Shown: positions 12,881-23,990, numbered from the stretch's first letter. The stretch: 64,000 nucleotides of DNA from Mercenaria mercenaria (GCF_021730395.1 NC_069376.1:12991001-13055000); one strand, 5' to 3'. Notes: generated from the letters alone by a model not told the origin. Numbers and translations are program-made.

Positions 12881-13330
12881 TTGGACAAGAAAGTAGATTT
12901 AAGAAGAATATCTGGTACTTGCAGTTCATCATCTTTTCAAAATCTTAAAATTTCACCTATAGGTCTAGTCCCTAAATCCGACGGAAGTTGGCGTTTAATA
13001 CAACATTTATCTTACCCGAAAGACCATAGTATAAATGATGGTATTGATGATAATAAATATTGTTCAATAAAATATACCTCTTTTGATAAAGTTGCAAATA
13101 TGATATTTACATTAGGTAGAGGGGCACAGATAGCAAAACGTGATATTAAGTCGGCTTTTTGCCTCTTGCCCATTTATACCAACGATTTCCTTTTACTCGG
13201 TATGAAGGTTGGGAAAAGCTATTATTTTGATAAAATGCTACCCATGGGTTTTGCTCGGTCTTGTAGTTTATTTGAAACATTTTCTTCTTTCTTGCATCGG
13301 CTAAGAGAGTATCAGGAATCAACTCAGTGA
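12881..13330 (+). pseudogene. Reverse-transcriptase part of the DIRS-like fossil
   Basis: This open segment shows the fingers and palm region of a DIRS-type RT: ISPIGLVPKSDGSWRLIQHL, then SFDKVANMI, then AKRDIKSAF (motif A with the first catalytic Asp), LLGMKVGKSYYFDK and PMGFARSCSLFE. DIRS RTs typically have LPMG followed by a Cys/Ser-rich phrase at this place. It ends about 130 bp before the splice acceptor of the Death-domain exon, so the fossil probably lies in an intron or upstream flank of that host gene. It is a fossil part and not functional. Confidence 0.65.
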
Positions 13331-13457
13331 GATGTCTTTCACTGTCGCTTTGTACAGTGCACAAGATAGTGTTAAAATGAGTAAGCTTAAAGTTATCTTC
13401 TGCTTATACTATGTTAATATTCAGAAAATGTATGTACTTATGAATAACTTATTCCAG

Positions 13458-13718
13458 ATTTAGATGCCGTTCCCTCGGATATGGACCTAGTTAAAATTGC
13501 ACAGGCAATAGGACTTAATTGGGAGTTACTTGGACTTCACCTTGGACTTTCTCAAGCAATGATTGACCATATAAAAATGGACAATGATACTTCGCAAAAA
13601 CGTATATATCAAATGTTATACAACTGGCGAGAAGATCAAGGACAAAATGGCACTAAACAAAACCTTTTTACAGCCTTTGGAAGTCAGCCGTCAACGAGTA
13701 TTGACTGGAAAACACTTG
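13458..13718 (+). CDS. Internal exon encoding a Death domain (host gene)
   Basis: A splice acceptor (ATTCCAG) precedes 13,458. The exon reads LDAVPSDMDLVKIAQAIG, then NWELLGLHLGLSQAMIDHIK, YQMLYNWREDQG and TKQNLFTAF. These match the six-helix Death-domain pattern: an LA..IG helix, a W..L...LGLS turn, an I..I helix, a ML..W helix and a late L..AF helix, in about 80 residues. The donor is CTTG|GTATAC at 13,718. The exon starts two bases before a codon boundary and ends one base into a codon. Death domains mediate homotypic assembly in apoptosis and innate immune signalling; the full architecture and upstream exons are not visible. An ATG lies at 13,481, but the open frame runs back to the acceptor, so an internal exon is preferred. 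Confidence 0.7.
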
Positions 13719-14026
13719 GTATACTTTTCAGTCATTTATGATTTAGATTTTCATAATAATATGTTTCTAACAGAACACACTAAGGCACTTTTTACTTCTA
13801 CAAATATTGTAATTTCTGTTTGTTTACACAACAAAATGGTTTGTCTAGGGACTTCTAAAATATACATTAAAACAGTTCCAATGTCCTCTTTATCGATAAT
13901 TATTGCAACCTATTTGATTGTATTTCCTAAAAAAAAATAAAAAAGCATATATTCATTTGCAATTGTGAGTTAATCCTCTCGCTGTGACGTTATAGCAAAT
14001 AACTAAATATTGATTATACATTCCAG

Positions 14027-14071
14027 GGCTATCTTTCCCTGATGCTCTAAAATACAAGCCAAGAGAAGAAA
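14027..14071 (+). CDS. 45-bp exon following the Death-domain exon
   Basis: The acceptor is TTATACATTCCAG and the donor is GAAGAAA|GTAAGTAC, a near-consensus 5' splice site. Joined in phase to the previous exon it reads GLSFPDALKYKPREE without a stop. The match of phase, acceptor and strong donor over a 308-bp intron is good evidence for a real small exon. No domain is recognised. The intron 13,719-14,026 and the following intron 14,072-15,151 show no other gene or repeat that I recognise. Confidence 0.55.
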
Positions 14072-15151
14072 GTAAGTACATATTATCAAGAATGACATCA
14101 ATGCAGAGTTGTAAAAGACTCCTTTTATTAACTTCTACTTAAAATATTTAAAACAACATCTGTCTTTATTGCAAGACATTGAAGCCATTGAATTACACAG
14201 GTGTAACGTAATGTTATTCAGGACAATGGTAGTGAGGCGATTATTTTGTTGCATTTCTTAAATTGAAAATAATGTAAACATTAAAATCTGAGTTCTTTAC
14301 ACTGAAATTATTTCGCCGAAGGTAGCAAATTTTTAAAGGGTATATTGATTTAATAGTACTAAGAAAAATAAAATAGTATATTTATCAAAAGAAAAGCGGA
14401 GATACTGAAAGAAATACTAAACAGCGCTATCTTGTGATTTAGGGATAGGGGTAGGCATTCCACATTAAAGCGCAACAATGCAAACAATAAGCAACGTCCA
14501 TTGAACATTGCATTTTACGTCCAAAAAATCGGAAGGACAGTTTGTCTTCAACAAAATATTGTGAAAAACTGAAGAAGTTAAGTTCTTTTATTTATTTAAC
14601 ACTTTATTTGCAGATTGGTCACTTTTGCTGAAAAACAGACGTTTATTGGGCCTGTAGGTTTTTAAATATTTTCGCCTTTATTTGCCGATTTGTTTTGTCG
14701 AAATTGTGTATCATAAGAAACACGGGTATCTTAGTGAAATGATAAATGTCCGTGGTAATCACTAATGAAGTGCGATACCACTGATAAACACACTAGTCCT
14801 TTTAAAAATTGAATAAAGTTTCAAATTGTGAAGTTTCGCTGATTTTATGTCGTAGTTAGACATTTAAGAAGACTCATAATGTCGGTTTTGTGACGTCAAC
14901 ACTGATAACGTACTATTGCCAAGACGACGTAAAAATAAATAGGAACAATGGTGCTATAGTTGGACCAAGTTTCATTAAAATAAGAAGGAATGCCATATTT
15001 GACGAATAAGGTATCGACCCTCCCTAAGCCAGGTGACCACTGATCGGAGGGGCAGCCAGTATAAATATATATTTCATAACTCTTATATTAGTTTAATAAT
15101 GACTTCAGCCTTTATGCCCTTTTTTTCGTTTTCCTCTTAATTGTTTACCAG

Positions 15152-15198
15152 GATGGATTGCTGTGCATTTGCCTTTGCAATACGATAGGTCTTCTTAG
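15152..15198 (+). CDS. Candidate terminal exon of the Death-domain gene
   Basis: A strong pyrimidine tract (TTTTTTCGTTTTCCTCTTAA) and TTTACCAG precede 15,152. The phase left by the 45-bp exon gives RWIAVHLPLQYDRSS followed by TAG at 15,196-15,198. A canonical AATAAA lies 27 bp further on. The protein after the Death domain would therefore be a short tail of about 50 residues. Short exons can fit by chance, so this is less sure than the two before it; transcript data would decide. Confidence 0.45.
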
Positions 15199-15225
15199 CA
15201 GTCAACAACTCATGCGTGTTTTTCC

Positions 15226-15231
15226 AATAAA
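15226..15231 (+). terminator. AATAAA polyadenylation signal of the Death-domain gene
   Basis: A canonical AATAAA 27 bp after the proposed stop codon, followed within 20 bp by TGTGTCATACTTG, which is mildly GT-rich. It supports a very short 3' UTR. Confidence 0.4.
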
Positions 15232-15655
15232 CTGTGTCATACTTGAAGGCTGAACACCACTAAATTCGGCTGTTCTATATTTCATATAAAATCTACTTAC
15301 TTTATAATGGTTTTTCAACATTTTCTAGAATATCAGAATTTCAAAGACTTATATTCCCATAAAGAACTATATTGCTACTTTAGAAAAAACAAAAAGAAAA
15401 GGGGGTAACTTTTATATAAGAAAACTACAGTTCGTTAAATACAACCCGCTGAATTTTACTACTTCCTGCTTCTTTCAATTTCTCTTTTTGAGACATTAAA
15501 TTCTTACGCCACCATTTTTACCTAGCATGCGATAGGAACATGCCGATTTCGATAGAAAGCAAAGTAATACATACTGAAACGCGAATATAAAAGTAAACAC
15601 GTTGCTGTTGAGAAAAGGCACCAAGAAAGGAAAAAAGATTACTAGTAGCACTTTT
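15232..15655. other. Unassigned intergenic sequence
   Basis: No open frame, repeat or RNA gene recognised. Confidence 0.4.
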
Positions 15656-16205
15656 TAGCTCCACTATTCGGAGAATAGTGGGGCTATACTACTCGCCCCG
15701 GCGTCGGCGTGACCCTTCTTGGTTAAAGTTTTTCGCATACACATTGTCCAGTATACAAACAATGTATGTGTATGGGCTGAGCCCATTATACCTAAGGTCA
15801 AGATCACCAAGCTGTTATACTTAGGTTATTTTTAAGGTTAAAGTTTTTTGGCAACCTTTGTTTTTCTGTCATATCTTTGTTACTTTTGCTTATATCATAC
15901 TGTAAATTTACATAAACATTGTCCAGCATACAAACAAAGTATGTTTAGGAGCTGGACCCATTATACCCAAGGTCAAGGTCACCAAGGAGTTATACTTTGA
16001 ATTATTTTCATGTTAATTATTTTCGAAAGCTTCGTTTATAGACATATCTTTGGTACTTTAAAAGATAATGACTTGAAATTAAAAGTATTTGTTTATAATC
16101 ATGTGTGGCTACATACCCCTACTACTTGTGTTTTTATCAGAATTATGCCCCTTTTGTACTTAAACTTTTTTTACAATCTTCGCTTTCTTGATACTACTTT
16201 AATAC
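15656..16205 (+). mobile_element. Helentron-like CTATTCG-family element, head end only
   Basis: The head TAGCTCCACTATTCGGAGAA pairs with the following GAATAGTGGGGCTA, and 'cgccccggcgtcggcgtgac' follows, as in the copy at 5,912. The core has about two units of roughly 185 bp with 'cattgtccagcatacaaacaa' and AAGGTCAAGGTCACCAAG. No tail hairpin or CTCTTGT is seen, so the right end is lost or too diverged. Confidence 0.55.
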
Positions 16206-17085
16206 TGTGACAGGAAAGGCCGTACCGGCGACAGTAACCATCAGAACAAATCAACACCCTTTACAATATTTACACATTTATTTACAAAAGATGATTATTA
16301 ACAATGAATAGATGATATGAAAAAAAACTGATTATAAGAAAGAAAAAAAAAAGAAAGTTCAGTATCTCTAGATACAAAAGTTCTTATAGTTCCATTCTAA
16401 TCTGACGTGACATAGTTCTTTAATTTAATTGTGAACTTTAAGTAGCACAAACAATATATGAAAACATATCTTCTAGTCCAGTCCCTTTAAACCGTGAATA
16501 CGTTGATTCCGTATTGGCTCCCTATGGTGGTAGGTGATTGCATCCCTGAGCTGACTTCAGAGGATAACAAAAATCAGCGTCTTTGCGGTTTACGGCACAA
16601 CCAGGGGACGAAAGCCCTGCGCTGGGAATATCACATCCAGGCGAGTGAAGACAAGTGAACCTCGGGCATTGTACTTCCGGGTTATGACATCACCAGGAAA
16701 AATCGTCTGGCGGAAGAAGCTAAAATATATAACATATGGTAAGCACCATAGCAAAACAAATAAGTCAGGGCATATAACTGCTCCTTTGGGTACACCATAC
16801 CTCCATAGGCTCCCATAAATAATACGTGCTACTTATACAAAATATATGTGCTACTAAGTTCAGACGTCACGTGATTAAAATACGTCACTAATTACTTCCA
16901 TTATTACAAAAATTACTTACTTAAAAGACTAAAATTGAAGTATGAAAAAGATATGAAACCTTTATGATGAAACATTATAGATACGGAAATGATAAACTGC
17001 AGCTATTATTTACAACTACAATTAACAAAATTCAATGTAAATCAAACGTTTTATGATAGTTGGCATCCATATAATATCTAATGCC
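16206..17085. other. Unassigned sequence, GC-richer block at 16,500-16,720
   Basis: No open frame was found. The block 16,500-16,720 has higher GC and a different texture from its surroundings (for example 'ccaggggacgaaagccctgc') and may be part of an unrecognised mobile element. The rest is AT-rich. Confidence 0.3.
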
Positions 17086-18120
17086 ATACACTAAATCAAG
17101 ATTAACATTCTGACCAAGTTTCATTAAGATATGGTCATAAATTTGGCCTCTAAAGAGTTAACTAGCTTTTCCTTTGATTTGACCCTGTGACCTAGTTTTT
17201 GACCCAACACGACCCAGATTCAAACTTGACCTAAAGATCATCAAGTTTAACAATCTGACTAAGTTTCATTAAGATATAGTCATAAATGTGGCCTTCTAAA
17301 GTGTTATTTTTTTTTTTTTTTTTTTTTTTTTTGGTTAGGTTTAACGTCGCACCGACACATTTTAGGTCATATGGCAACTTTCCAGCTTTGATGGTGGAGG
17401 AAGACCCCAGGTGCCCCTCTGTGCATTATTTCATCACGAGCGGGCACCTGGGTAGAACCACCGACCTTCCGTAAGCCAGCTGGATGGCTTCCTCACATGA
17501 AGAATTCAACGCCCCGAGTGAGGCTCGAACCCACATCGATGAGGGGCAAGTGATTTGAAGTCAGCGACCTTAACCACTCGGCCACGGATCTAAAGTGTTA
17601 ACTAACTTTTTCTTTGATTTGACCGGGTGACCTAGTTTTTGATCCTACATAACCCAGATTCGAACTGGACCTTAAGATCATCAATATTAACATTCTGACC
17701 ATGTTTCATGAAGATATAGTCATAAATGTGGCCTCTACAGTGTTAACAAGCTTTTCCTTTGATTTGACCTGGTGACCTAGTTTTTGACCCCAGATGACCT
17801 TATATCAAACTCGTCCAAGATTTTATTGAGGGTAACATTCTGAACAAGTTTCATTAAGACTGGGCCAAAATTGTGACCTCTAGAGTGTTAACAAGCTTTT
17901 ACTTTGATCTGACCTAATGACCTAGTTCTTGACCCCAGGTAACCCAATATCGAACTCGTCCAAGATTTTATTAAGGGTAACATTCTAAGTTTCATTAAGA
18001 TTGGGCCAAAAATGTGGCCTCTAAAGTGTTAACAGTCAAATTGTTGACAACGGCCGGACACCGCCGTACACAAATGATCACAAAAGCTCACCTTTGAGCA
18101 CTTTGTGCTCAGGTGAGCTA
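17086..18120 (-). mobile_element. Tandem-cored Helentron-like element with a GCTCACC-type head
   Basis: The head at the right end is a hairpin with arms AGCTCACCT.GAGCA and TGCTC.AGGTGAGCT (18,085-18,119). Its GAGCA arm differs from the GTCAC arm of the other copies. The core holds about six units near 145 bp with 'gacctagtttttgacccc' and 'gtggcctctaaagtgttaac'. A SINE with a 12-bp target duplication is nested in it. No ACAAGAG tail was found on the left. Confidence 0.6.
17307..17588 (-). mobile_element. tRNA-derived SINE, full length, 12-bp target duplication
   Basis: On the minus strand it begins with a tRNA-like head containing GGCCGAGTGGTTAAGG (A-box-like) and GGGTTCGAGCC (B-box-like). 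It then continues through a conserved body to GTGCGACGTTAAACCTAACC and an A tail (the T run at 17,307-17,331). TCTAAAGTGTTA flanks both sides (17,295-17,306 and 17,589-17,600). It interrupts the tandem core of the surrounding element. A functional tRNA gene is not implied. Confidence 0.8.
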
Positions 18121-18450
18121 AAAAGGGGGACATATTTCATGAAATATTGGTCCATATGTATCAGAGACATGGATCTTGTGTCATATGATGTGGGTGATAA
18201 GGTGAAACAACTAATTTTAAGTTTAAATCAAATCCATTTATAAGTAACAGAGATAGAGAAATTGCATCGAAACTTTAACCTAAAATTCAAGGTAAAAGGG
18301 TGGGGGGGATAATTCATGAAATATTGGTACCAGAGTTCTGGACTTTAATTCAAACGATGTGGGTGATAAGGTGAAACAACTACATATAGTTTGAATCAAA
18401 TCAATTCAGTAATGTCTGAGACAGAGTGAAAAGGCATCAGAACTCCAGAT
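18121..18450 (+). repeat. Tandem array, about 160-bp units (TTCATGAAATATTGG type)
   Basis: About two units share 'ttcatgaaatattggt', 'gatgtgggtgataaggtgaa' and 'gagatagag.gaaa.tgcat'. Related units occur at 20,700-21,190. It is a third core-repeat family, probably from another tandem-cored element. Confidence 0.55.
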
Positions 18451-18533
18451 AAGATACGTATTTGCGTATATACCTTTTGATATTACGAAAAACGCAATTA
18501 AAATCAAACCTATGGTACTGGTACACATTGAAA

Positions 18534-20255
18534 ACAAGAGGACCATGATGGTCCTGAATCGCTCACCTATCCCCATATGACCCAGTGTTGAACTGAGTAT
18601 GACGTCGTTATTTCTATTATTTGACATAGTGACCTAGTTTTTGAGCACATGTGACCAATTTTCATGAAGATTCATTGAAAAATATGGCCTCTAGAGAGGT
18701 CACAAGGTTTTTCTATTATTTGACCTAATGACCTAGTTTTTGAAGGCACGTGACCCACTTATAAACTTGACCTAGATATCATCAAGGTGAACATTGTCAC
18801 CAATTTTCATGAAGATCCCGTGAAAAATATGGCCTCTAGAGAGGTCACAAGGTTTTTCTATTTTTCGACCTACTGACCTAGTTTTTGACCGCACATGACC
18901 CAATTTCGAACCTGACCTAGATATCATCAAGGTGAACATTCTCACCAATTTTCATGAAGATCCATTGAGAAATATGGCCTCTAGAGAGGTCACAAGGTTT
19001 TTCTATTTTTAGACCTACTGACCTAGTTTTTGACCCCACATGACCCAGTTTCGAACTTGACCTAGATATCATCAAGGTAAACATTCTGACCAATATTCAT
19101 GAAGATCTCATGAAAAATATGGCCTCTAGAGAGGTCACAAGGTTTTTCCATTTTTAGATCTACTGACCTAGTTTTTAACTCCACGTGACCCAGTTTCGAA
19201 CTTGACCTAGATATCATCAAGGTGAACATTCTGACCAATTTTCATGAAGATCCATTGAAAAATATGGCCTCTAGAGAGGTCACAAGGTTTTTCTATTTTT
19301 AGACCTACTGACCTAGTTTTTGATCGCATGTGACCCAGTTTCGAACTTGACCTAGATATCATCAAGGTGAACAATCTGACCAATTTTCATGAAGATCCAT
19401 TGAGAAATATGGCCTCTAGAGAGGTCACAAGGTTTTTCTATTTTTAGACCTACTGACCTAGTTTTTGACCCCACATGACCCAGTTTCGAACTTGACCTAG
19501 ATATCATCAAGGTGAACATTCTGACCAGTATTCATGAAGATCTCATGAAAAATATGGCCTCTAGAGAGGTCACAAGGTTTTTCTATTTTTAGACCTACTG
19601 ACCTAGTTTTTGACCCCACATGACCCAGTTTCGAACTTGACCTAGATATCATCAAGGTGAACAGTCTGACCAATATTCATGAAGATCTCATGAAAAATAT
19701 GGCCTCTAGAGAGGTCACAAGGTTTTTCTATTTTTAGATCTACTGACCTAGTTTTTAACCCCACGTGACCCAGTTTCGAACTTGACCTAGATATCATCAA
19801 GGTGAACATTCTGACCAATTTTCATGAAGATCCATTGAGAAATTTGGCCTCTAGAGAGGTCACAAGGTTTTTCTATTTTTAAACCTAATGACCTAGTTTT
19901 TGACCCCACGTGACCCAGTTTCGAACTTGACCTAGATATCATCAAGGTGAACATTCTGACCAATTTTCATGAAGATCTTGTGGAATATATGGCCTCCAGA
20001 GAGGTCACAAGGTTTTTCTATTTTTAGACCTAATGACCTAGTTTTTGACTGCACGTGACCCAGTTTCGAACTTGACCTAGATATCATCAAGGGGAACATT
20101 CTGACCAATTTTCATAAAGATCCCATGAAAAACGTGACCTCTAGAGTGGTCACAAGCAAAAGTTTACGCACGCACGCACGGACGGATGCACGCACGGACG
20201 ACGGACGCTGCGCGATCACAAAAGCTCACCTTGTCACTTTGTGACAGGTGAGCTA
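18534..20255 (-). mobile_element. Complete Helentron-like element of the GCTCACCTG family (145-bp core)
   Basis: The tail ACAAGAG is followed by a hairpin with arms GGACCAT/ATGGTCC (18,540-18,554) and then GCTCACCT, an inverted copy of the head. The core is about ten units of 145 bp containing 'ctactgacctagtttttgac' and 'gacctagatatcatcaaggt'. A GACG/CACG microsatellite (20,164-20,210) and a 32-bp terminal hairpin (20,223-20,254, arms AGCTCACC..GTCAC / GTGACAGGTGAGCT) follow. Neighbouring units are highly alike, so the core is homogenised or recently amplified. No ORF. Confidence 0.75.
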
Positions 20256-20690
20256 AAAATGGGATACATAGATTACTCGATTTAAGTGTGTAATCCAATT
20301 TTATCGTAAATCAAGCATATCTTTTTTGTAATCGAGTACAACAAACATAAATGCTGTCTCATACAGTAACTGAAATTAAGATGTAGTGTAAGATGTAATG
20401 TTTACAGTTACCAAAATGTTAAAACTATTCGAATGAAGGCTCAAGAATATTCAGGAAAACAGCATTGGTCGACAAAGGCACATCAGCAGAGCACATGAAT
20501 TTCAGAAAATGATACAAACAGTTATTATTATTACCCTGTAAATGATTTCAAATACTGAAAGATTATTTAGAAAATCTAAAATACGCTTTTGAAAAAATAT
20601 CTAGGAGTAAAATACCCTTTGAGAAAAAAAAACTGTGGTAAAATACCCTTTAAGCTAAAATCTTATCTGGAGCTCTGAGAGCATCAAAAC
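20256..20690. other. Unassigned sequence
   Basis: No gene. A phrase TAAAATACCCTTT.AG recurs at about 20,610 and 20,640, a trivial short duplication. Confidence 0.3.
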
Positions 20691-20699
20691 TTTGAATCT

Positions 20700-21190
20700 G
20701 AAATACATAATAAAAAGGGGTATAATTCATGAAATATTGTGGCAAGTGTTATGGCCCTTGTGTCATATGATATAAGTGATGATGTTGAATAACTACTTTA
20801 AGTTTGAATCAAATCCATTTAGTAATATCCGAGATAGAGTGAAAGTGAATCGAAAATCTAACCTTAAATTCTAAGTAAAAGGGGGCATAATTCAGGAAAT
20901 ATTGGTACCAGAGTTATGGACCTTGACTGTCAAAAGTTATGGGTGATAAGGTAGAATTATTATTTCAAATTTGATTCAAATCTATTAAGTAATACCTGAG
21001 ATAGAGTGAAAGTGCATCAAAACGTTCTAAGTAAAAGGGGGATTATTCGTGAAATATTGATGTGAGAGTTATGGCCCTTGCGATGTGAGTGGTGATGAGC
21101 AAACACCATTTAAAAATTGAAACAAATCCATCAAGTAATTATAGAGATAAAGAGGAAATGCACCAAAACTTTTACCAAAGTGCATACACA
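20700..21190 (+). repeat. Tandem array, about 150-160-bp units (TTCATGAAATATTGG type)
   Basis: About three units matching the family at 18,121-18,450, with AAAAGGGG.ATAATTCATGAA and 'gtttgaatcaaatccattta'. Terminal hairpins were not seen. Confidence 0.55.
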
Positions 21191-21574
21191 GAAGGACGCT
21201 GAGTAAGACAGTTCTCTACACTTTGTATAGTTGACTAAAACTTACCAAACATTTTTTGCAATCTGTCATAGTAACTGTGAAAACTCTGCCAAATTGTTTG
21301 AGAATCTACGCATCTATTGCGAATTTGTCGACTGGACAGACAGGTAAAAGTCTGACAGACTGGTACACACATCACTGTAGAACAGACCTGTAGAAATAAT
21401 ATTATACGGTATGGTAGTGGTTAATTGGTATGAAAATATAATGCTTCATTTACTGTAATTATGGAAGCATTCATCAATTCTTAAAATACCAGTGTAGTCA
21501 TACTCAATCCAAACTAGAAATTTGGGTAAGATTCTTTAAGTGAAAATTTCTATGAAAGCTACGGCATTTTAGTA

Positions 21575-21905
21575 TGTATTTTTTAAACTGAGTTAGCTCC
21601 CTTCGATTGTAAATCTGTTTTAATAGAAGATTAGACATTTGTTGCTGCTTTTTAAAGTATTATATCTATAGCTTTATGTAACTCTAAATGCAGTTTTTAA
21701 GTGGTAAATTATTCTTAACAAAAATTACCTGGTTACTTATTAGATATTTCTATGACTGCCATGAAATCCAAATTTCCACCATGGTTCCCTCATACACCAT
21801 ATAGAACAAAGACCTGCATCTCTTCTTCAATTCTGAACTAATTGTCTGTAGCCATTCTGCTTTACTGTTACTTCACACTACAAAAGAAGAGACACTTTTC
21901 AAAAT
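21575..21905 (-). repeat. Diverged module, copy a
   Basis: Shares ordered landmarks with 24,180-24,545, 24,940-25,110 and 26,690-26,995: 'gagttagctcccttc.attgtaaa' on the + strand, then 'cacc.tatagaacaaagacctgcat' and 'tctgctttactgttacttca'. On the minus strand the last part looks like a splice acceptor (TTTTGTAG) followed by a short open stretch. Either a dispersed repeat or duplicated exon-plus-intron units. Confidence 0.45.
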
Positions 21906-22309
21906 GTTTAGAAAGAAATATATTATGAGAAGCAATTTTACAATTTAATGATAATCATCTAAAACTCCTAACTTGTAACTTTAACTAAGTTTCCTTTTAT
22001 GAAATTTCATGCAATGATATTCGGAAGTGAATCTATGTCTGTAAGTAAAAGGTTTAGACTAAACAAGAAAACAATACCTAAAATAACTGGCGTTCAAAAT
22101 TTATGTCACTTTGATTTTCCTTGAAATTAATTTCCCCTGTTATTTTGCATATCTGAATAATTACAAAATCAATGCATGTAATGCAAATTTGTTGAACAGA
22201 AAGGAAAAATGAAAATGTTTACGGATACTCTTAAATTATTTTTACCCTGCTGAATTTTTATAATGCACTTATCTATCTTTCAATTTGGACAGTACATGTA
22301 CCATTAACT

Positions 22310-22650
22310 GTTAAATGGGATGTTTACCAAAATACCAAAAAGATACTGACTGAATGGCGAACAGAGCAGATCTTGATCAGACTGCAAGGATGGTGTAGGC
22401 TGATCATGATCTACACTAATTGCTAAGACAGAATCAACCATTAATTATACAAACTTTATAAAAAACGGCATGGTAAAAGTTTTTAAAAATTTGCAACACA
22501 ATGTAAAGCACAGTCACAAGCAAATGTTAATAGAGATGTTTACCAAAAAGATACTTACTGAATGGCGAACAGAGCAGATCTTGATCAGACTGCAAGGACA
22601 GCTTATGCTGATCATGATTTGCAATGGTTGCTAAGAAAGAATAAATTGTG
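22310..22650 (+). repeat. Dispersed repeat in two direct copies about 210 bp apart
   Basis: The phrase 'actgaatggcgaacagagca' followed by GATCTTGATCAGACTGCAAG occurs at about 22,347 and 22,557, and both copies lead into GCTGATCATGAT. Related fragments lie at 27,470-27,640, 42,110-42,240 and 60,345-60,505. The second copy runs directly into the 43-bp minisatellite. Confidence 0.6.
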
Positions 22651-22654
22651 TCCA

Positions 22655-23990
22655 GCATTGTAAGGGTAGAGGAACCAATGATAGAAAGAGGAAGACAGCA
22701 CTGTAAGGGTAGAGGGGCCAATGATAGAAAGAGGAAGACAGCACTGTAAGGGTAGAGGGGCCAATGATAGAACGAGGAAGACAGCACTGTAAGGGTAGAG
22801 GGACCAATGATAGAACGAGGGAGACAGCATTGTAAGGGTAGAGGGACCAATGATAGAAAGAGGGAGACAGCATGTAAGGGTAGAGGAACCAATGACAGAA
22901 AGAGGAAGACAGCACTGTAAGGGTAGAGGGACCAATGATAGAAAGAGGAAGACAGCACTGTAAGGGTAGAGGGACCAATGATAGAAAGAGGAAGAACAGC
23001 ACTGTAAGGGTAGAGGGACCAATGATAGAAAGAGGAAGACAGCACTGTAAGGGTAGAGGGACCAATGATAGAAAGAGGAAGAACAGCATTGTAAGGGTAG
23101 AGGGACCAATGATAGAAAGAGGGAGACAGCACTGTAAGGGTAGAGGGACCAATGATAGAAAGAGGAAGAACAGCATTGTAAGGGTAGAGGGACCAATGAT
23201 AGAAAGAGGAAGACAGCACTGTAAGGGTAGAGGGACCAATGATAGAAAGAGGAAGACAGCACTGTAAGGGTAGAGGGACCAATGATAGAAAGAGGAAGAC
23301 AGCATTGTAAGGGTAGAGGGACCAATGATAGAAAGAGGAAGACAGCATTGTAAGGGTAGAGGGACCAATGATAGAAAGAGGAAGAACAGCATTGTAGTGT
23401 AGAGGGACCAATGATAGAAAGAGGAAGACATCATTGTAAGGGTAGAGGGACCAATGATAGAAAGAGGAAGAACAGCATTGTAAGAGTAGAGGAACCAATG
23501 ATAGAAAGAGGAAGACAGCATTGTAAGGGTAGAGGGACCAATGATAGAAAGAGGAAGACAGCATTGTAAGGGTAGAGGGACCAATGATAGAAAGAGGAAG
23601 ACAGCATTGTAAGGGTAGAGGGACCAATGATAGAAAGAGGAAGACAGCATTGTAAGGGTAGAGGGACCAATGATAGAAAGAGGAAGACAGCATTGTAAGG
23701 GTAGAGGGACCAATGATAGAAAGAGGAAGACAGCATTGTAAGGGTAGAGGGACCAATGATAGAAAGAGGAAGACAGCATTGTAAGGGTAGAGGGACCAAT
23801 GATAGAAAGAGGAAGACAGCATTGTAAGGGTAGAGGGACCAATGATAGAAAGAGGAAGAACAGCATTGTAAGGGTAGAGGGACCAATGATAGAAAGAGGA
23901 AGACAGCATTGTAAGGGTAGAGGGACCAATGATAGAAAGAGGAAGAACAGCATTGTAAGAGTAGAGGAACCAATGATAGAAAGAGGAAAA
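22655..23990 (+). repeat. 43-bp minisatellite, about 31 copies
   Basis: The unit is GACAGCATTGTAAGGGTAGA followed by GGGACCAATGATAGAAAGAG and GAA. Some units have one extra A (GAACAGC, 44 bp), and a few vary at CACTG/CATTG or GGAACC/GGGACC. It seems to have grown from the GTCCAGCATTGTAAGGG end of the dispersed repeat just before it. Long open frames of up to 497 codons on the minus strand are by-products of a stop-free unit, not genes. Confidence 0.9.

Larger units (their letters stand above)
5423..13320 (+). mobile_element. DIRS-like (tyrosine recombinase) retrotransposon fossil, interrupted by two other elements
   Basis: A gag-like segment lies at 5,423-5,902, more gag-like sequence at about 11,003-11,415 and 12,540-12,840, and reverse-transcriptase sequence up to about 13,330. 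The RT shows the DIRS-type order SPIGLVPK..GSWR, DIKSAF, LLGMKVG..YYFDK and MGFARS. Two Helentron-like elements (5,912-11,002 and 11,416 to about 12,510) split it. It is broken, with several breaks besides the two insertions, and RNase H, recombinase and terminal repeats were not seen. The nested insertions suggest it is old. Family assignment rests on the RT motif order; a Ty3-like relative is less likely. Confidence 0.65.

Noticed and set aside
16500-16730. Possible terminal repeat of a retroelement
   Set aside because: The GC-rich block looks foreign, but no second copy or matching end was found in the window.
17540-17592. tRNA gene
   Set aside because: The A- and B-box-like motifs are the head of a SINE with target duplications, with no complete cloverleaf.
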